Source: Nilaparvata lugens
Taxonomy: Eukaryota; Arthropoda; Insecta; Hemiptera; Delphacidae
DNA: 64,000 nt
Direction of reading: 5' to 3'
Assembly: GCF_014356525.2 (NCBI RefSeq)
Contig: NC_052516.1
Coordinates: 29,929,973 to 29,993,972 of the forward strand
The position numbers were made by a program, and so were the translations under genes. Of the stretch, positions 9,901-18,119 are shown piece after piece (the first letter of the stretch is position 1; the number at the start of each line of letters is the position of its first letter). The notes under the pieces were generated by a model that was not told where the DNA came from, made no database searches, and saw only the letters and a list, made by a program, of their open reading frames with translations.

Positions 9901-12900
9901 TATCCTACTGAATTGTCTTCAGAGAAAGTCAAAATACAAAACTTTACAGCATTCGAAGACTCCAAGGTTTTGATTTGGGTTTTTCTTAGTTGAGTGTTTA
10001 GATTAAATTTTATTTCCATTCATGTTTCAGATCGCTCACTGGCGGCTAGTTCGTCCATATATGATCAACGATACCATCTTCTCCATGCTGCCAATTAAGA
10101 AGAAACACGACGAGGCCCAGAAGAACGTATTCAAATTCACCGAATCAGTCATACAAGACAAGAGACAAAAGTTAAATAGCCAAAAGTCAAAATGTAACAA
10201 TAACAACAATAATAACAACGATGAGAAGAATGATGATAACAAATACTTCCGTAAGTGAGCTGAGATTTAATTTGAGAAAAAAAAGGAAAATTCGTATGGC
10301 TTTTGTTGGTGGGGAGTCCCTTGCGGGAAGGTCCCACCGCCTGAATATATAATTCAAGCCGTCAATGAGCCGTACGACTGTCATACTTCAGCCGGGACCT
10401 ATAGTCCTGGTAATTTAAGAAATACCTACTGATTTGATATTCAAATGATGATAGGCTAAGGCCCGGTTGCCCTGTTTGATTTTAATCATGATTGGATCCC
10501 ACGAGGACCAATCACAGAATAATTTTTTGAAAATAAGGTTTATAAATTCTAAATAGTGTGTTAGTCTTTTCGGTCTCAAAATTTTATAGTTTTTTTCAAA
10601 GTTTGGAATTTTCTAATTAATTGTGATTGATATAATTTAATTTAGAAGTATTTTTCTATTTAAATTGATTTTTGTATGTTTTGAATTGTAAATTGAGTGT
10701 GTAATAGAAGAATGTTAATAAGTGACACATAATAATCCTAGCTACATTTGGACTGTTGTATAAATTAGAATTGGAACCGTTTTGGGCTTATAAGCCTGTG
10801 ATACTTTTCTATAAGTTGTGTAATTCTGAATAATCAACTATTTGAATAAGTATAAGTAAATGCGATTGATTGGTTATCGTTGCATTTAATCGGTAACTTA
10901 ATAGACTTGCAACCAGGTTTGAGTGAGTAGGACCAGAGAGAATAGAAGTAGACTTCCACCATAGCAATTTCTAGCGTTGGAGGTTGTGCTTCTACTGAAA
11001 GTTAGTAAGTATTGTTATAATGTCAAGAAAAGCTTAACGTTGTCAGTGGAAAAAGATAGGACGACAGCGTTGCTGATTCTCTGCCTTGCCTTTCTTGGCA
11101 ACGCTGTTCTCTAATGTCATTATATCTTTCTTTATACATTATCATCATATGCCATTATATTATGGCATATAAGCCCAATCTCCAATGCCATTATTTTATA
11201 TTTTGTATATCATTATATGCGTCTATCTTTCTCCAATGCCATTAAAACGTCGACTTTTAAAAAAATTGATACCACAGCTTCCTTTTATATGAGTATTGTC
11301 AAAGAATATAGACTCTATATTGCAGTGGCTGTACTACAAGACATTCATTCACTTTCCTTTTCTTACAAGATCCATTTTACAAAAATTGCTCGTTTTTGTT
11401 TTAATATTTGAAAGTTTTGACAGTAGAATTGATTAATCGTTTGTTTGATTGATTTATTAATTTATTTATTGATTAATTGGTTTATTGATTGATTGGTTGA
11501 TTGATGGATTGATTGATTTTGATTTGTTCTAGTGAGTGGAGAAAGAGCGATGCCTTTCCTTGATCTGATGATGGCGATGGATACAGATGAAATGAGTCTG
11601 ACAGATGAGCAGCTGAGAGATGAGGCGATCACTATTATCATTGGCGGTCAGGAGACCACCACAACCGAACTCACCTTCACACTCCTCATGTTGGCTATTC
11701 ACCACAATGTACAAGCAAAGGTAAATAGTATTGATAGCATGAGATGTGTAGATGGCAAGCTAGTCTCATACTTAATATCTGGGCACCGAGCATCGCTCGT
11801 TATTAATCGATAAACAGAACACAATTCTTTAAAATGATTGGGGAAGGACTAACAGGCACAGCCCAAAACTGTTTCTTCCCTGAATTTTGATTTATACACT
11901 ATGAATGATCCAAAAAATAGGTTATGTTCCATACACTTGAATTCAGGTCCAGTTTTCAGTCCAAACATTTGAAAAAAGAAAAGTTCTAATTCTGACTGTT
12001 TACAAACCAAAATGAATAACAAAATAACACTCACTAATCACTTGAAACTGTAAAATGATTGTCAACTTTGATAATTATGATATACTCTAATTGAGAATGA
12101 TATACCATGTCATGTCAACAAATCAGATTATTTTGATCAAATAGATTAAAATTTCTAGGTAATATTTCTGGTGAGAGCTTATCTCACGATCAATCACTTA
12201 TCTAACAATCAAATCTCACTTTACGAACATATTTTTTTCATGAATCGTTTACAGCAGATGAAAGAGAAAATGCTATTGCACATTTCTGGATCAAGTAATG
12301 ATTTTTATAATAAGGGGTTACAGAGATACATAGCTTTGAATATAGAAATTGGCCATTTTTTGTGTATTGGAATATGGGCTTAAGTACACTCAACAATAAA
12401 TTTTTCATTTTTCGACCGAATTTGACTTATGATGCATGATTTTGGACCGCCTTGACGAACCGAGAAGAATGAAGTGTATTAAGATGAGATCCTAGCATTG
12501 CGTCAAAAGTTATGTGTTTGAAATTTTGATCATTGAGGTGTCCTTAAGCGCGCCTCTCCACTAGGAAATACTGAAATGAAGTGCATCTAACGGGTGATTC
12601 TCATAGAACATGATCTCATGAACTCATGTCATTGTGTGAAATATCAATGTTAGGACAATGTAGTTGGTGATGATGGTTGAAGCTGAAAATTAGGTGTTTT
12701 TCACAATACAAGGAGCATTGTTGTCAGGTGTACCTGGAAATCTATATGAGATAGAGCGCTCTCCCTGATTTCAGATTGTAGAGCACAAAAATACGCCCAG
12801 AGGGATTTTGAATTATACATGTGAATGTTAACAATCGGAAGATATTGTTGATCAAAAACTGAAATTCATCAAAATTGATTTTTCCTTCAAATTTCATTCA

Positions 12901-14997
12901 TTTTTGAAAAATCATAGCTCAGTACTCATTGGAGATAGATAGTTCCGAATGATCTAATTTTTTTCCGAATTTTTTAATCTAAAAAAAAGGCGGGAGCAGA
13001 TTTTTCTGTTCGATTACGAGATTTGGCAGAAATAGCTGAAAACTGGAGAATGAGCCTAAAATACGAGGTTTTTTGGCCACCCTGTATCTAGCACAAGGAA
13101 ATTTTGCATGAAGAAATTGGTTCTGGACTTTTCTTATGTACCCAAATAATATATTAAAAAATGAGAGCTACAATATAAATTGCATTCACCAATGTATATA
13201 GTGACTGGACTATAATTTCATTCTTGTATGATGTATCTTTGGATGTTGTTAATTGAAACGGTTTCGAAATCGATGTGCGGTTTTCGCCATTAATTTCCTC
13301 TTGAAATTCTGTATTCAATGAAAACATTAATTCAAAATAAAGGAACTGTAATACAGGTGAATATTACAGGTGATTTTACAAGTGTAGAGTTATTTTTATG
13401 AAACATAATTTTACAGGATTGTGAATTTTAATAAGTCACAAGGGGTTTAATAAGGGGTTTTATGAAACAGGCCCCTGGCTGTGGCAATTTTCAGGATGAT
13501 TTTGGGACGCATTCACAAATTACAAGTGGCGGACTACAAAATTAGTGTTCGTGAGCGAGTTCTCCAGCTCAGGGGGCTCACTTGTATCAAGTTGTAATAT
13601 TATGAAAACCTGTTTCTTTGTGATACACAGGTACTTGATGAGATCGACCTGGTGTTCGGTTCAGATCTGAACCACACGCCGACAATTGAAGACTTGCAGA
13701 AGCTGGAATACCTGGAGCGAGTTCTGAAAGAGGTGATGAGACTCTACCCCTCCATCCCCTACTTTGCTCGTGTACTCGAGGAGGAGGTCACACTCAGCAA
13801 TAATTACACTCTGCCTAAAGGTCAGTGATCTCACCCTGATTTTACCCACAATAGACACTAAGTCCGCCTCGAGAAATCACATTTTACAAATAAACAGCAC
13901 TCCTCTATTTCAAGGTCTAGAAATAATTTCTGGCAGAAATATGTTCCTTGAAAAATACTATTTGACTCATAATTTGACTCATAATACCCACATAAAGCAA
14001 ATAGAACCCTCAGTCTTAACATTTACAAACGATTTTTGAATATGTGGTTATTTGATACTGGCAGGGATGCCGCTGATCAGCTCATCTCCTCCTCTCCTAC
14101 CGATTTTAATAAGATACTTATATTTTTCTTATATTGATCATCTAATCTTACCGATTTTAATAATAATTATGTTTATATTATTATTATGTTTATATATAAT
14201 AATTATCTGTATTATTTTATGGCAAATAAATGAATTTGAATTTGAATTATATTTTTTTATATTGATCATCTAATCTTACCGATTTTAATAATAATTATGT
14301 TTATATTTTTATTATATTCATTATCTAAGATATTGCTCATAATGTATCATTCTTGAAGTTTTAAATTTTATCTTGTGCCATGTTATAAAGCTGTATACCG
14401 TAATATTTATATTGTTCCATGTCAATTCAAACATGTTTTCTTCATAAGATTTAAGAAAACTTCCGTTTTCCATGGTGAACCCTAAATATTTGTTGAGACC
14501 GAACTGCAACAAGCAATAGGGCAGAAAATCATCTATTGTAGTGAAAAAGTTTTGATACAGATCTCTGTGTGTCCGAGTTCTTATTAGTGGATAATTATAT
14601 AAATTATGAGAGTCAATAGTTTTCCAAGTTATAAAGAAAATTGATGGAAACTTTAATGATTGGTTTTTCAGAGTGTATAGTATGCATCTTTAACTACGGC
14701 CTACATCGGCACCCGGAGTCGTTCCCGAACCCAGAACGCTTCGATCCGGACAACTTTCTCCCAGAACGCTGCCGCGGTCGCTCACCCTTCGCGTTCGTGC
14801 CGTTCAGCGCGGGGCCACGAAACTGCATCGGCCAGAAGTACGCCATGCTGCAGATGAAGACGGTCGTCTCCACCATCTTCAGACACTTCCGCGTCACGCC
14901 CGGCAAGCGCTTTCAAAATGGTGCACCCATCCGCATCAAGGCCACCACCACCATCAAATGCTCAAATAGTGTTGACATTGTGTTCCACAGGCGGTGA
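3732..14997 (+). CDS. CYP4-clan cytochrome P450, seven coding exons, complete
   Basis: Joined exons 3732-3934, 6216-6495, 8954-9100, 10031-10250, 11533-11720, 13631-13820 and 14672-14997 give 517 residues, close to the usual ~500 of microsomal P450s. Residues 2-20 form an N-terminal membrane anchor, then a basic stretch and the proline hinge LPGPP (36-40). Further landmarks are the I-helix GGQETT (321-326), the K-helix ExxR as EVMR (380-383), PERF (430-433) and the heme loop [10 protein letters not shown] with Cys461 as thiolate ligand. It should be an ER-bound haem mono-oxygenase using NADPH-P450 reductase; the substrate cannot be told. CYP4-clan members handle fatty acids, hormones, hydrocarbons or xenobiotics. 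The I-helix departs from the usual CYP4 signature (EGHDTT), so a clan-4 family other than CYP4 itself is possible. A polypyrimidine-AG just before the ATG suggests a 5' non-coding exon upstream. An AATAAA lies at 15765-15770 and an ATTAAA at 15081. Confidence 0.93.
3958..4562 (+). repeat. three-copy tandem repeat in P450 intron 1
   Basis: Units begin AGTTTGACTGATCCCCTG at 3958, 4130 and 4404. The unit is about 172 bp. The middle copy is longer (274 bp) because it holds an internal ~30-bp repeat, CTCCATTGGTATGCTATATC, three to four times at about 4195-4305. It is a two-level tandem array with no coding meaning. Confidence 0.85.
4563..6087. other. P450 intron 1, mostly without recognisable content
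   Basis: AT-rich sequence with no exon-like frames. A SINE-tail phrase, AATTTGGATTTTCGTTAAAT, sits at about 5556-5575 and is shared with 16605-16650, 17484-17526, 36514 and 54210. Nothing else is supported. Confidence 0.5.
6088..6195 (+). mobile_element. family B repeat beside the exon 2 splice acceptor
   Basis: Contains TTAGAATTGGAACCGTTTTG and ends in AATAAATAAATTAATTAATT. The tail stops 20 bp before the acceptor AG of P450 exon 2, so the repeat supplies the sequence normally occupied by branch point and polypyrimidine tract. Confidence 0.7.
6216..6495 (+). CDS. P450 exon 2: helices A-C region
   Basis: Encodes residues 68-161. It contains [13 protein letters not shown], the conserved helix-C WxxxR motif in which Trp and Arg contact the haem propionates. 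Acceptor ACATCAACAG is pyrimidine-poor; donor GTGAGT at 6496 leaves phase 0. Confidence 0.92.
6751..7420 (-). mobile_element. 5'-truncated LINE, C-terminal part of reverse-transcriptase ORF
   Basis: An uninterrupted minus-strand frame reads [11 protein letters not shown] at its start (just above 7401), then [21 protein letters not shown] and [11 protein letters not shown]. These are the usual motifs downstream of the catalytic core in insect RTE/CR1-like endonuclease-reverse-transcriptase proteins. The catalytic YADD part is missing, so the copy is dead on arrival. It lies antisense in P450 intron 2. Confidence 0.85.
7519..8640. mobile_element. non-autonomous DNA transposon, TIR AGGGCCGGTTTCCGAGCT
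   Basis: The ends are inverted: GAGGGCCGGTTTCCGAGCTC at 7519 and AAGCTCGGAAACCGGCCCTA ending near 8639. Subterminal regions (7540-7680 and 8330-8600) also pair loosely, with many TCTAGACTT/AAGTCTAGA-like words. About 1.1 kb, no transposase frame. In P450 intron 2. Confidence 0.8.
8954..9100 (+). CDS. P450 exon 3
   Basis: Encodes residues 162-210 including [15 protein letters not shown], typical of helix E in CYP4-clan proteins. Acceptor TTTTCTAG, donor GTAAGA at 9101, phase 0 on both sides. The junction with exon 2 is slightly shorter than I would expect for the clan, by perhaps two residues. Confidence 0.88.
9371..9400 (-). mobile_element. Helitron-like terminus, inverted
   Basis: On the minus strand it reads GAGGCACGGGTCACCTGTTAG then T, closely resembling the plus-strand terminus GCACGGGTTATCTACTAG|T at 3654-3671. 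The CTRR is altered to TTAG. Other end not found. Confidence 0.35.
9652..9832 (+). mobile_element. LINE C-terminal remnant
   Basis: Translation gives [20 protein letters not shown], then LFRAAIN, a stop, and ARMIANIR, the end of an RTE-like reverse-transcriptase polyprotein. It finishes in an AGAAGAAGAA tail. Premature stops show decay. In P450 intron 3. Confidence 0.7.
10031..10250 (+). CDS. P450 exon 4 with Asn-rich loop
   Basis: Encodes residues 211-283 plus one base. Starts IAHWRLVRP after TTTCAG. Residues 266-273 are eight consecutive Asn from AAC/AAT codons, followed by a charged stretch; this is a low-complexity surface-loop insertion between helices G and I. Donor GTAAGT at 10251. 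Confidence 0.9.
10300..10400. repeat. dispersed LINE-3'-end-like repeat
   Basis: GTCCCTTGCGGGAAGGTCCC and CATACTTCAGCCGGGACC recur at 37375-37460 in the same order. Probably the 3' end of a retroelement; no protein is left. Confidence 0.55.
10459..10518. mobile_element. MITE family A, single degenerate end
   Basis: GGCCCGGTTGCCCTGTTTGA is followed by a diverged TTTTAATCATGATT and CACGAGGACCAATCA, matching the left half of family A. The other half is missing. Confidence 0.5.
10660..10845 (+). mobile_element. family B dispersed repeat
   Basis: Shares TTAGAATTGGAACCGTTTTG and the region before it (GTAAATTGAGTGTGTAATAG) with the 2258-2445 copy in opposite orientation. Lies in P450 intron 4. Confidence 0.65.
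11012..11150. mobile_element. MITE family C, diverged copy
   Basis: TATAATGTCAAGAAAAGC, GGAAAAAGATAGGA, GTTGCTGATTCTCTGCCTTG and AATGTCATTATA resemble the subterminal sequence of family C (for example 37950-38339), but terminal CTATAGTGAGG is lost. Confidence 0.4.
11533..11720 (+). CDS. P450 exon 5: I-helix oxygen-activation motif
   Basis: Encodes residues 284-346. Contains [15 protein letters not shown], the I-helix with the conserved Thr pair that helps protonate bound oxygen. Acceptor TTTGTTCTAG, donor GTAAAT at 11721, phase 0. Confidence 0.93.
11775..11842 (+). mobile_element. fragment of the GGGCACCGAGC element
   Basis: ATCTGGGCACCGAGCATCGC and GATAAACAGAACACAATTCT recur in the palindromic insertion at 31535-32280. 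Only one short piece is present here, in P450 intron 5. Confidence 0.55.
11843..12060 (-). repeat. family B-related repeat
   Basis: GCCCAAAACTGTTTCTTCCC and TTTTGATTTATACACTATGA resemble the minus-strand reading of family B and the segment at 37882-37948. Diverged, no tail seen. Confidence 0.4.
12380..13212. mobile_element. single-arm copy of the L-family palindromic transposon
   Basis: Long similarity to 62453-63077: TAAGTACACTC, TTAAGCGCGCCTCTCCACTA, CTAACGGGTGATTCTCA, CTGGAAATCTATATGAGATA and the end ATATAGTGACTGGACTA. The left arm carried by the 61785-63087 copy is absent. Insertion in P450 intron 5. Confidence 0.75.
13631..13820 (+). CDS. P450 exon 6: K-helix
   Basis: Encodes residues 347-409 plus one base, with [13 protein letters not shown] carrying the invariant Glu380 and Arg383. 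Acceptor TGATACACAG; donor GTCAGT at 13821 is a weaker variant. A GCAG|GG at about 14064 would also keep phase but leads into non-P450 sequence. Confidence 0.93.
14672..14997 (+). CDS. P450 exon 7: PERF and haem-binding loop
   Basis: Encodes residues 410-517 to the TGA at 14995. Contains [16 protein letters not shown] and [15 protein letters not shown]; Cys461 is the axial haem ligand. The exon is GC-rich compared with its surroundings. The last ~95 bp are copied at 29353-29448. Confidence 0.95.
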
Positions 14998-15027
14998 TCA
15001 TTTGCTATTTGTGAGATTGGTTTGGTT

Positions 15028-15780
15028 TGAAATGTTGACTTTGACAAGACCAGTACAGTAGTGCTATACGGTGTAGAAACATTAAACTCAAAAAGTTGCA
15101 CAATGAAATGCTTTACCAATATGATGGTTCACATTGACAAAAATACATGACCAGTAGTGATATACGGTGTAGAAACATTGACCTAAAAAATTGCACAATT
15201 CAATGCTTCACCACAGTGATGGTTCACTTTGACAAAAATACAAGGCAAGTAGTGCTGTATGGTGTAGAAACATTGACCTCAAAGATTTCACAATTAGATG
15301 TTTGAGTAGTGTTGATAGTGCGGGAAGGAGAGGAAATCTTTCAAAAAGAGCACCGGGTTTGATAGAATTGTGATGTCAATCTCCGCAAAAAAATTCTAAA
15401 TTGATCCTGCAAAATACAAAGACCAGTAGTGCTATATAGTATGGTAACAAAGGACCTCAGGATATTTTAAAGAGAGTTCAGGAATAGTAGAAATTAGTTA
15501 ATGAATGCACAGGGTTTGAGATGTTTACTTAGGCCAAGCAAAATTTAAAATTAATCCTGCAAAATACAAATACCATTAGTGCTCTGTAGTATGGAAACAT
15601 GGACCTCAAAAATGTTCACCATTCAATGTTTAAACAGTGTTAATATTGTGTTCCACAGGCGGTGATAATTTGATTTAATGAAATTGGGAAGTTGAGTCTA
15701 CTTTGGCAAAAATACATGACTAGTAGTACTATACAGTGTAGAAACATTGACCCAAAAATTTCTCAATAAAATCCTTAAAA
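15028..15780 (+). repeat. ~100-bp tandem array made of a LINE fragment
   Basis: The phrase ACCAGTAGTGCTATACGGTG with GTAGAAACATTGACCTCAAA repeats about six times with decay, beginning 30 bp after the P450 stop. In one frame it translates RPVVLYGVETLTSK, the conserved motif found after the catalytic core of RTE-like reverse transcriptases. Some units also carry the P450-tail phrase GTGTTCCACAGGCGGTGAT (15644), so the unit mixes both. The array lies in the likely 3' UTR. Confidence 0.7.
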
Positions 15781-16604
15781 GACAAGTGGCAAGAGCAAGA
15801 CTACAATAATAGATATAAGATGATAATAATTATGATTATATGAAATCATTCTGATTGGAATATTGCTTCCAATGTTATTACTATCAAGAAAATTCATAAC
15901 ATTTTATGAAATTTATAATACAGTAAATCTTAAACAATCTATAAATATTTCTATCCATGACAACTTTATAGTTCATACAGTAGATGTTATCTGATCTACA
16001 AGTATTTTTTTCCATGACAAATTTGTAAATTTACTGAGAATATACACAAGTTTTGTTTGAAATGTGCCATTTATTTATGAAAACTTCACCTTATACAATC
16101 ATAGTCTATTAGAAATATTTCAATATTTGGTTATGTTGACGTTGTCCTCGCTTTTGGAACACTCAAACATATCCGATAATTTTTTAACTATTAGTCAGTG
16201 TATGAATGAGAAAAAAGAAGAACCCAGAAGGAAACATAAATATTCTGGCTTTCTGAACATTTTTCCTCTGGACTTTCCTATTCACAAGAATGTTTTGAAC
16301 TCACGCATTAATTGATAATAAATTATTAATATAATATTATAATTATTATGACATGGGCTACCGTATGGAGAATCCAGAAATTTGTTTTTACAGATGCTTA
16401 AAGGAATTAATGTAATCTATGGATACTGTTAGGGATTAATTTTGATGAGAGTTATGTTGTGTATATTATCAATAATTAATGCGTGATTAAAAACATTTTT
16501 ATGAATAGGAAAGTCCAGAGGAAAATGATCCGAAAGCCAGCATATTTATGTTTTCTTCTTGTTTCTCATTCATGCACTGAATTTTGGTGAAAAAGTAATC
16601 TGAT

Positions 16605-16825
16605 GTAATAATTTATTATCAAACGAAAATCCAAATGAAATGCTGTAATTCACCCCGAAGACTTATCTGCTACTGCAAATATTGACAACAGGGTAAACAG
16701 TTAGATGGAAATTCGATGAGTGCTACTATTCAAAAATTATTTGTCAGCCCGGGAATCGAACCCGGTACCTCCTAATTGCCGGTCAGGAATGCTTACCCTT
16801 ACACCAAACTGACAATCTCTGGATA
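16605..16825 (-). mobile_element. tRNA-derived SINE
   Basis: Minus-strand order: tRNA-like head (16814-16742), about 100 bp of unrelated body, then the tail TTACAGCATTTCATTTGGA and TTTTCGTTTGATAATAA. The tail recurs at 5556, 17484, 36514 and 54210, defining a SINE family. Total about 220 bp. Confidence 0.75.
16742..16814 (-). tRNA. tRNA-like SINE head (not a working tRNA)
   Basis: A cloverleaf can be drawn: 7-bp acceptor TGTCAGT/GCTGACA, anticodon stem CCTGA/TTAGG around loop CCGGCAA, T-arm CCGGG/CCCGG with TTCGATT. Box B GGTTCGATTCC is perfect. The loop has C instead of U at position 33 and anticodon GGC. With an attached SINE body it is best read as the pol III promoter of a retroposon. 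Confidence 0.6.
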
Positions 16826-17399
16826 GCAGCGCTCATTTCATACGAAGCCATAGCGGCCAGCCAGTCTACAGATGGAAATTAACCTAGCGCCGCAGTGCAG
16901 GATGGTTTCTCACAGCTTGGCGTTGTTGTCATTTGAGATGGGTGTCTGGCTTGGAAGTGTTTCGGCCGCATTGCAGGATGACTGTTACGGTTGCCGGAAG
17001 ATCAACAGCTGGGTTTTTTCGTTATTTTTCGTGATAGAGAAATTCTGATTGCAGATTCGTTCTCAGCGACCGCAAGTTTAGCCTGAAGGCTCAAAATGTC
17101 AACAATGTTTTTAAATAATTAAAAATCATCATGAAAAGTAATTAATATGGTAGTACACCACGTTTCTGAAAACTTTTTACTGTTGACTGGAGCTATTATT
17201 GACACACAAAAATAAAAATAATCGTGAGAAAGAAAACTGCTGATGAACGCGAATTAGACCGTCACTCCATTGTTCTATTGTCTCGGCTGCTTGGCTGGAG
17301 GGATCAAATAACCGACTGGTTTGATCTTTCGTCTGTCCGCTAGGCGGAACTACGCCGACCATTGCTGGGTGGAAGATGTTACTGCGGCCGCTCGCATTC

Positions 17400-17526
17400 C
17401 CACCAACGCTGCTATTATTTGCTGTCTCAGCGCCTAGTCCGAGTCAGACAAGCATCCAGCCTGCACTGCGGAGCTAGGTTTACAGCATTTAATTTGGATT
17501 TTCGTTTAATAATAATTATTAATTCA
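17400..17526 (+). mobile_element. second SINE end, opposite orientation
   Basis: AACGCTGCTATTATTTGCTG...GCACTGCGGAGCTAGG leads into TTACAGCATTTAATTTGGAT and TTCGTTTAATAATAA. It is the same tail as the 16605 copy but on the plus strand, so the pair gives a false terminal-inverted-repeat look to 16605-17526. Confidence 0.6.
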
Positions 17527-17973
17527 TTAGCATTTGAATAATTACAACATCTCAGTATTTTCCATCAGTTGATGTGTTTAGTGCTCCAAAAGCAAGGACA
17601 ACGTCAACATAACCAAATATTAAAAGAAATTACTCCCTTTTTGGCGTTGCAAAATGCAATGTATATCAAAACAGTTGTGTGAGATGTTGTGGTAATTTTC
17701 CATAATGAAAAACACGAATTTAAATTGTCAACCACATTTGTACAAAGTGGTATATCACTCATGAGTGGAATCACTTCAATATCAATAAGTTTGTCTTTAT
17801 GTAATATCAATAATTGGGTATTATAGGAATTTGTAATATAACAAAATAAACTAAATTTAATTTAAATGAAACAGGGAATTGGAATTGTATAGTGTTTTAT
17901 TGATTTAGAGAACAATATCTAATAAATATTGAATAAACAGTACATCAATGAAATTTCTCAACAATAGGAAGTT

Positions 17974-18119
17974 GCCAGTTGAACAAAAGCCTGTTAAATG
18001 TTAACCGTGATTAATTTCACGAGAACCAATCAGAGAAGGCCTCGTGAGGCCAAATCAGAGAATTGGTTCTCGTGAAATTAATCACGGTTAACATTTAACC
18101 GGCTTTTGTGCAACCGGGG
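17974..18119. mobile_element. MITE family A, intact
   Basis: About 146 bp, nearly a perfect palindrome: GCCAGTTGAACAAAAGCC at the left, GGCTTTTGTGCAACCGGGG at the right. The core has CACGAGAACCAATCAGAGAA and its inverse. Present at the same place in duplication copy 2 (32706-32852), so it inserted before the duplication. Confidence 0.9.

Larger units (their letters stand above)
16120..17620. repeat. palindrome interrupted by SINEs (copy 1 only)
   Basis: 16123-16330 is inverted at 16480-16600 and 17535-17620: AATATTTGGTTATGTTGACG pairs with CGTCAACATAACCAAATATT, and TGAATGAGAAAAAAGAAGAA pairs with the text near 16556. The right arm is split by the SINE block. The second duplication copy keeps only the left arm (30510-30750). 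Confidence 0.75.

Noticed and set aside
14064..14273. An alternative P450 exon starting after GGCAG at 14064.
   Set aside because: The frame continues into hydrophobic AT-coded text instead of the conserved YGLHRHPE segment found at 14672.
14694..15119. Minus-strand frames over the last P450 exon.
   Set aside because: Antisense shadows of exon 7 and of the downstream tandem array.
16742..16814. A functional tRNA gene.
   Set aside because: The loop lacks U33 and the sequence is joined to a SINE body and tail; it is a retroposon head.
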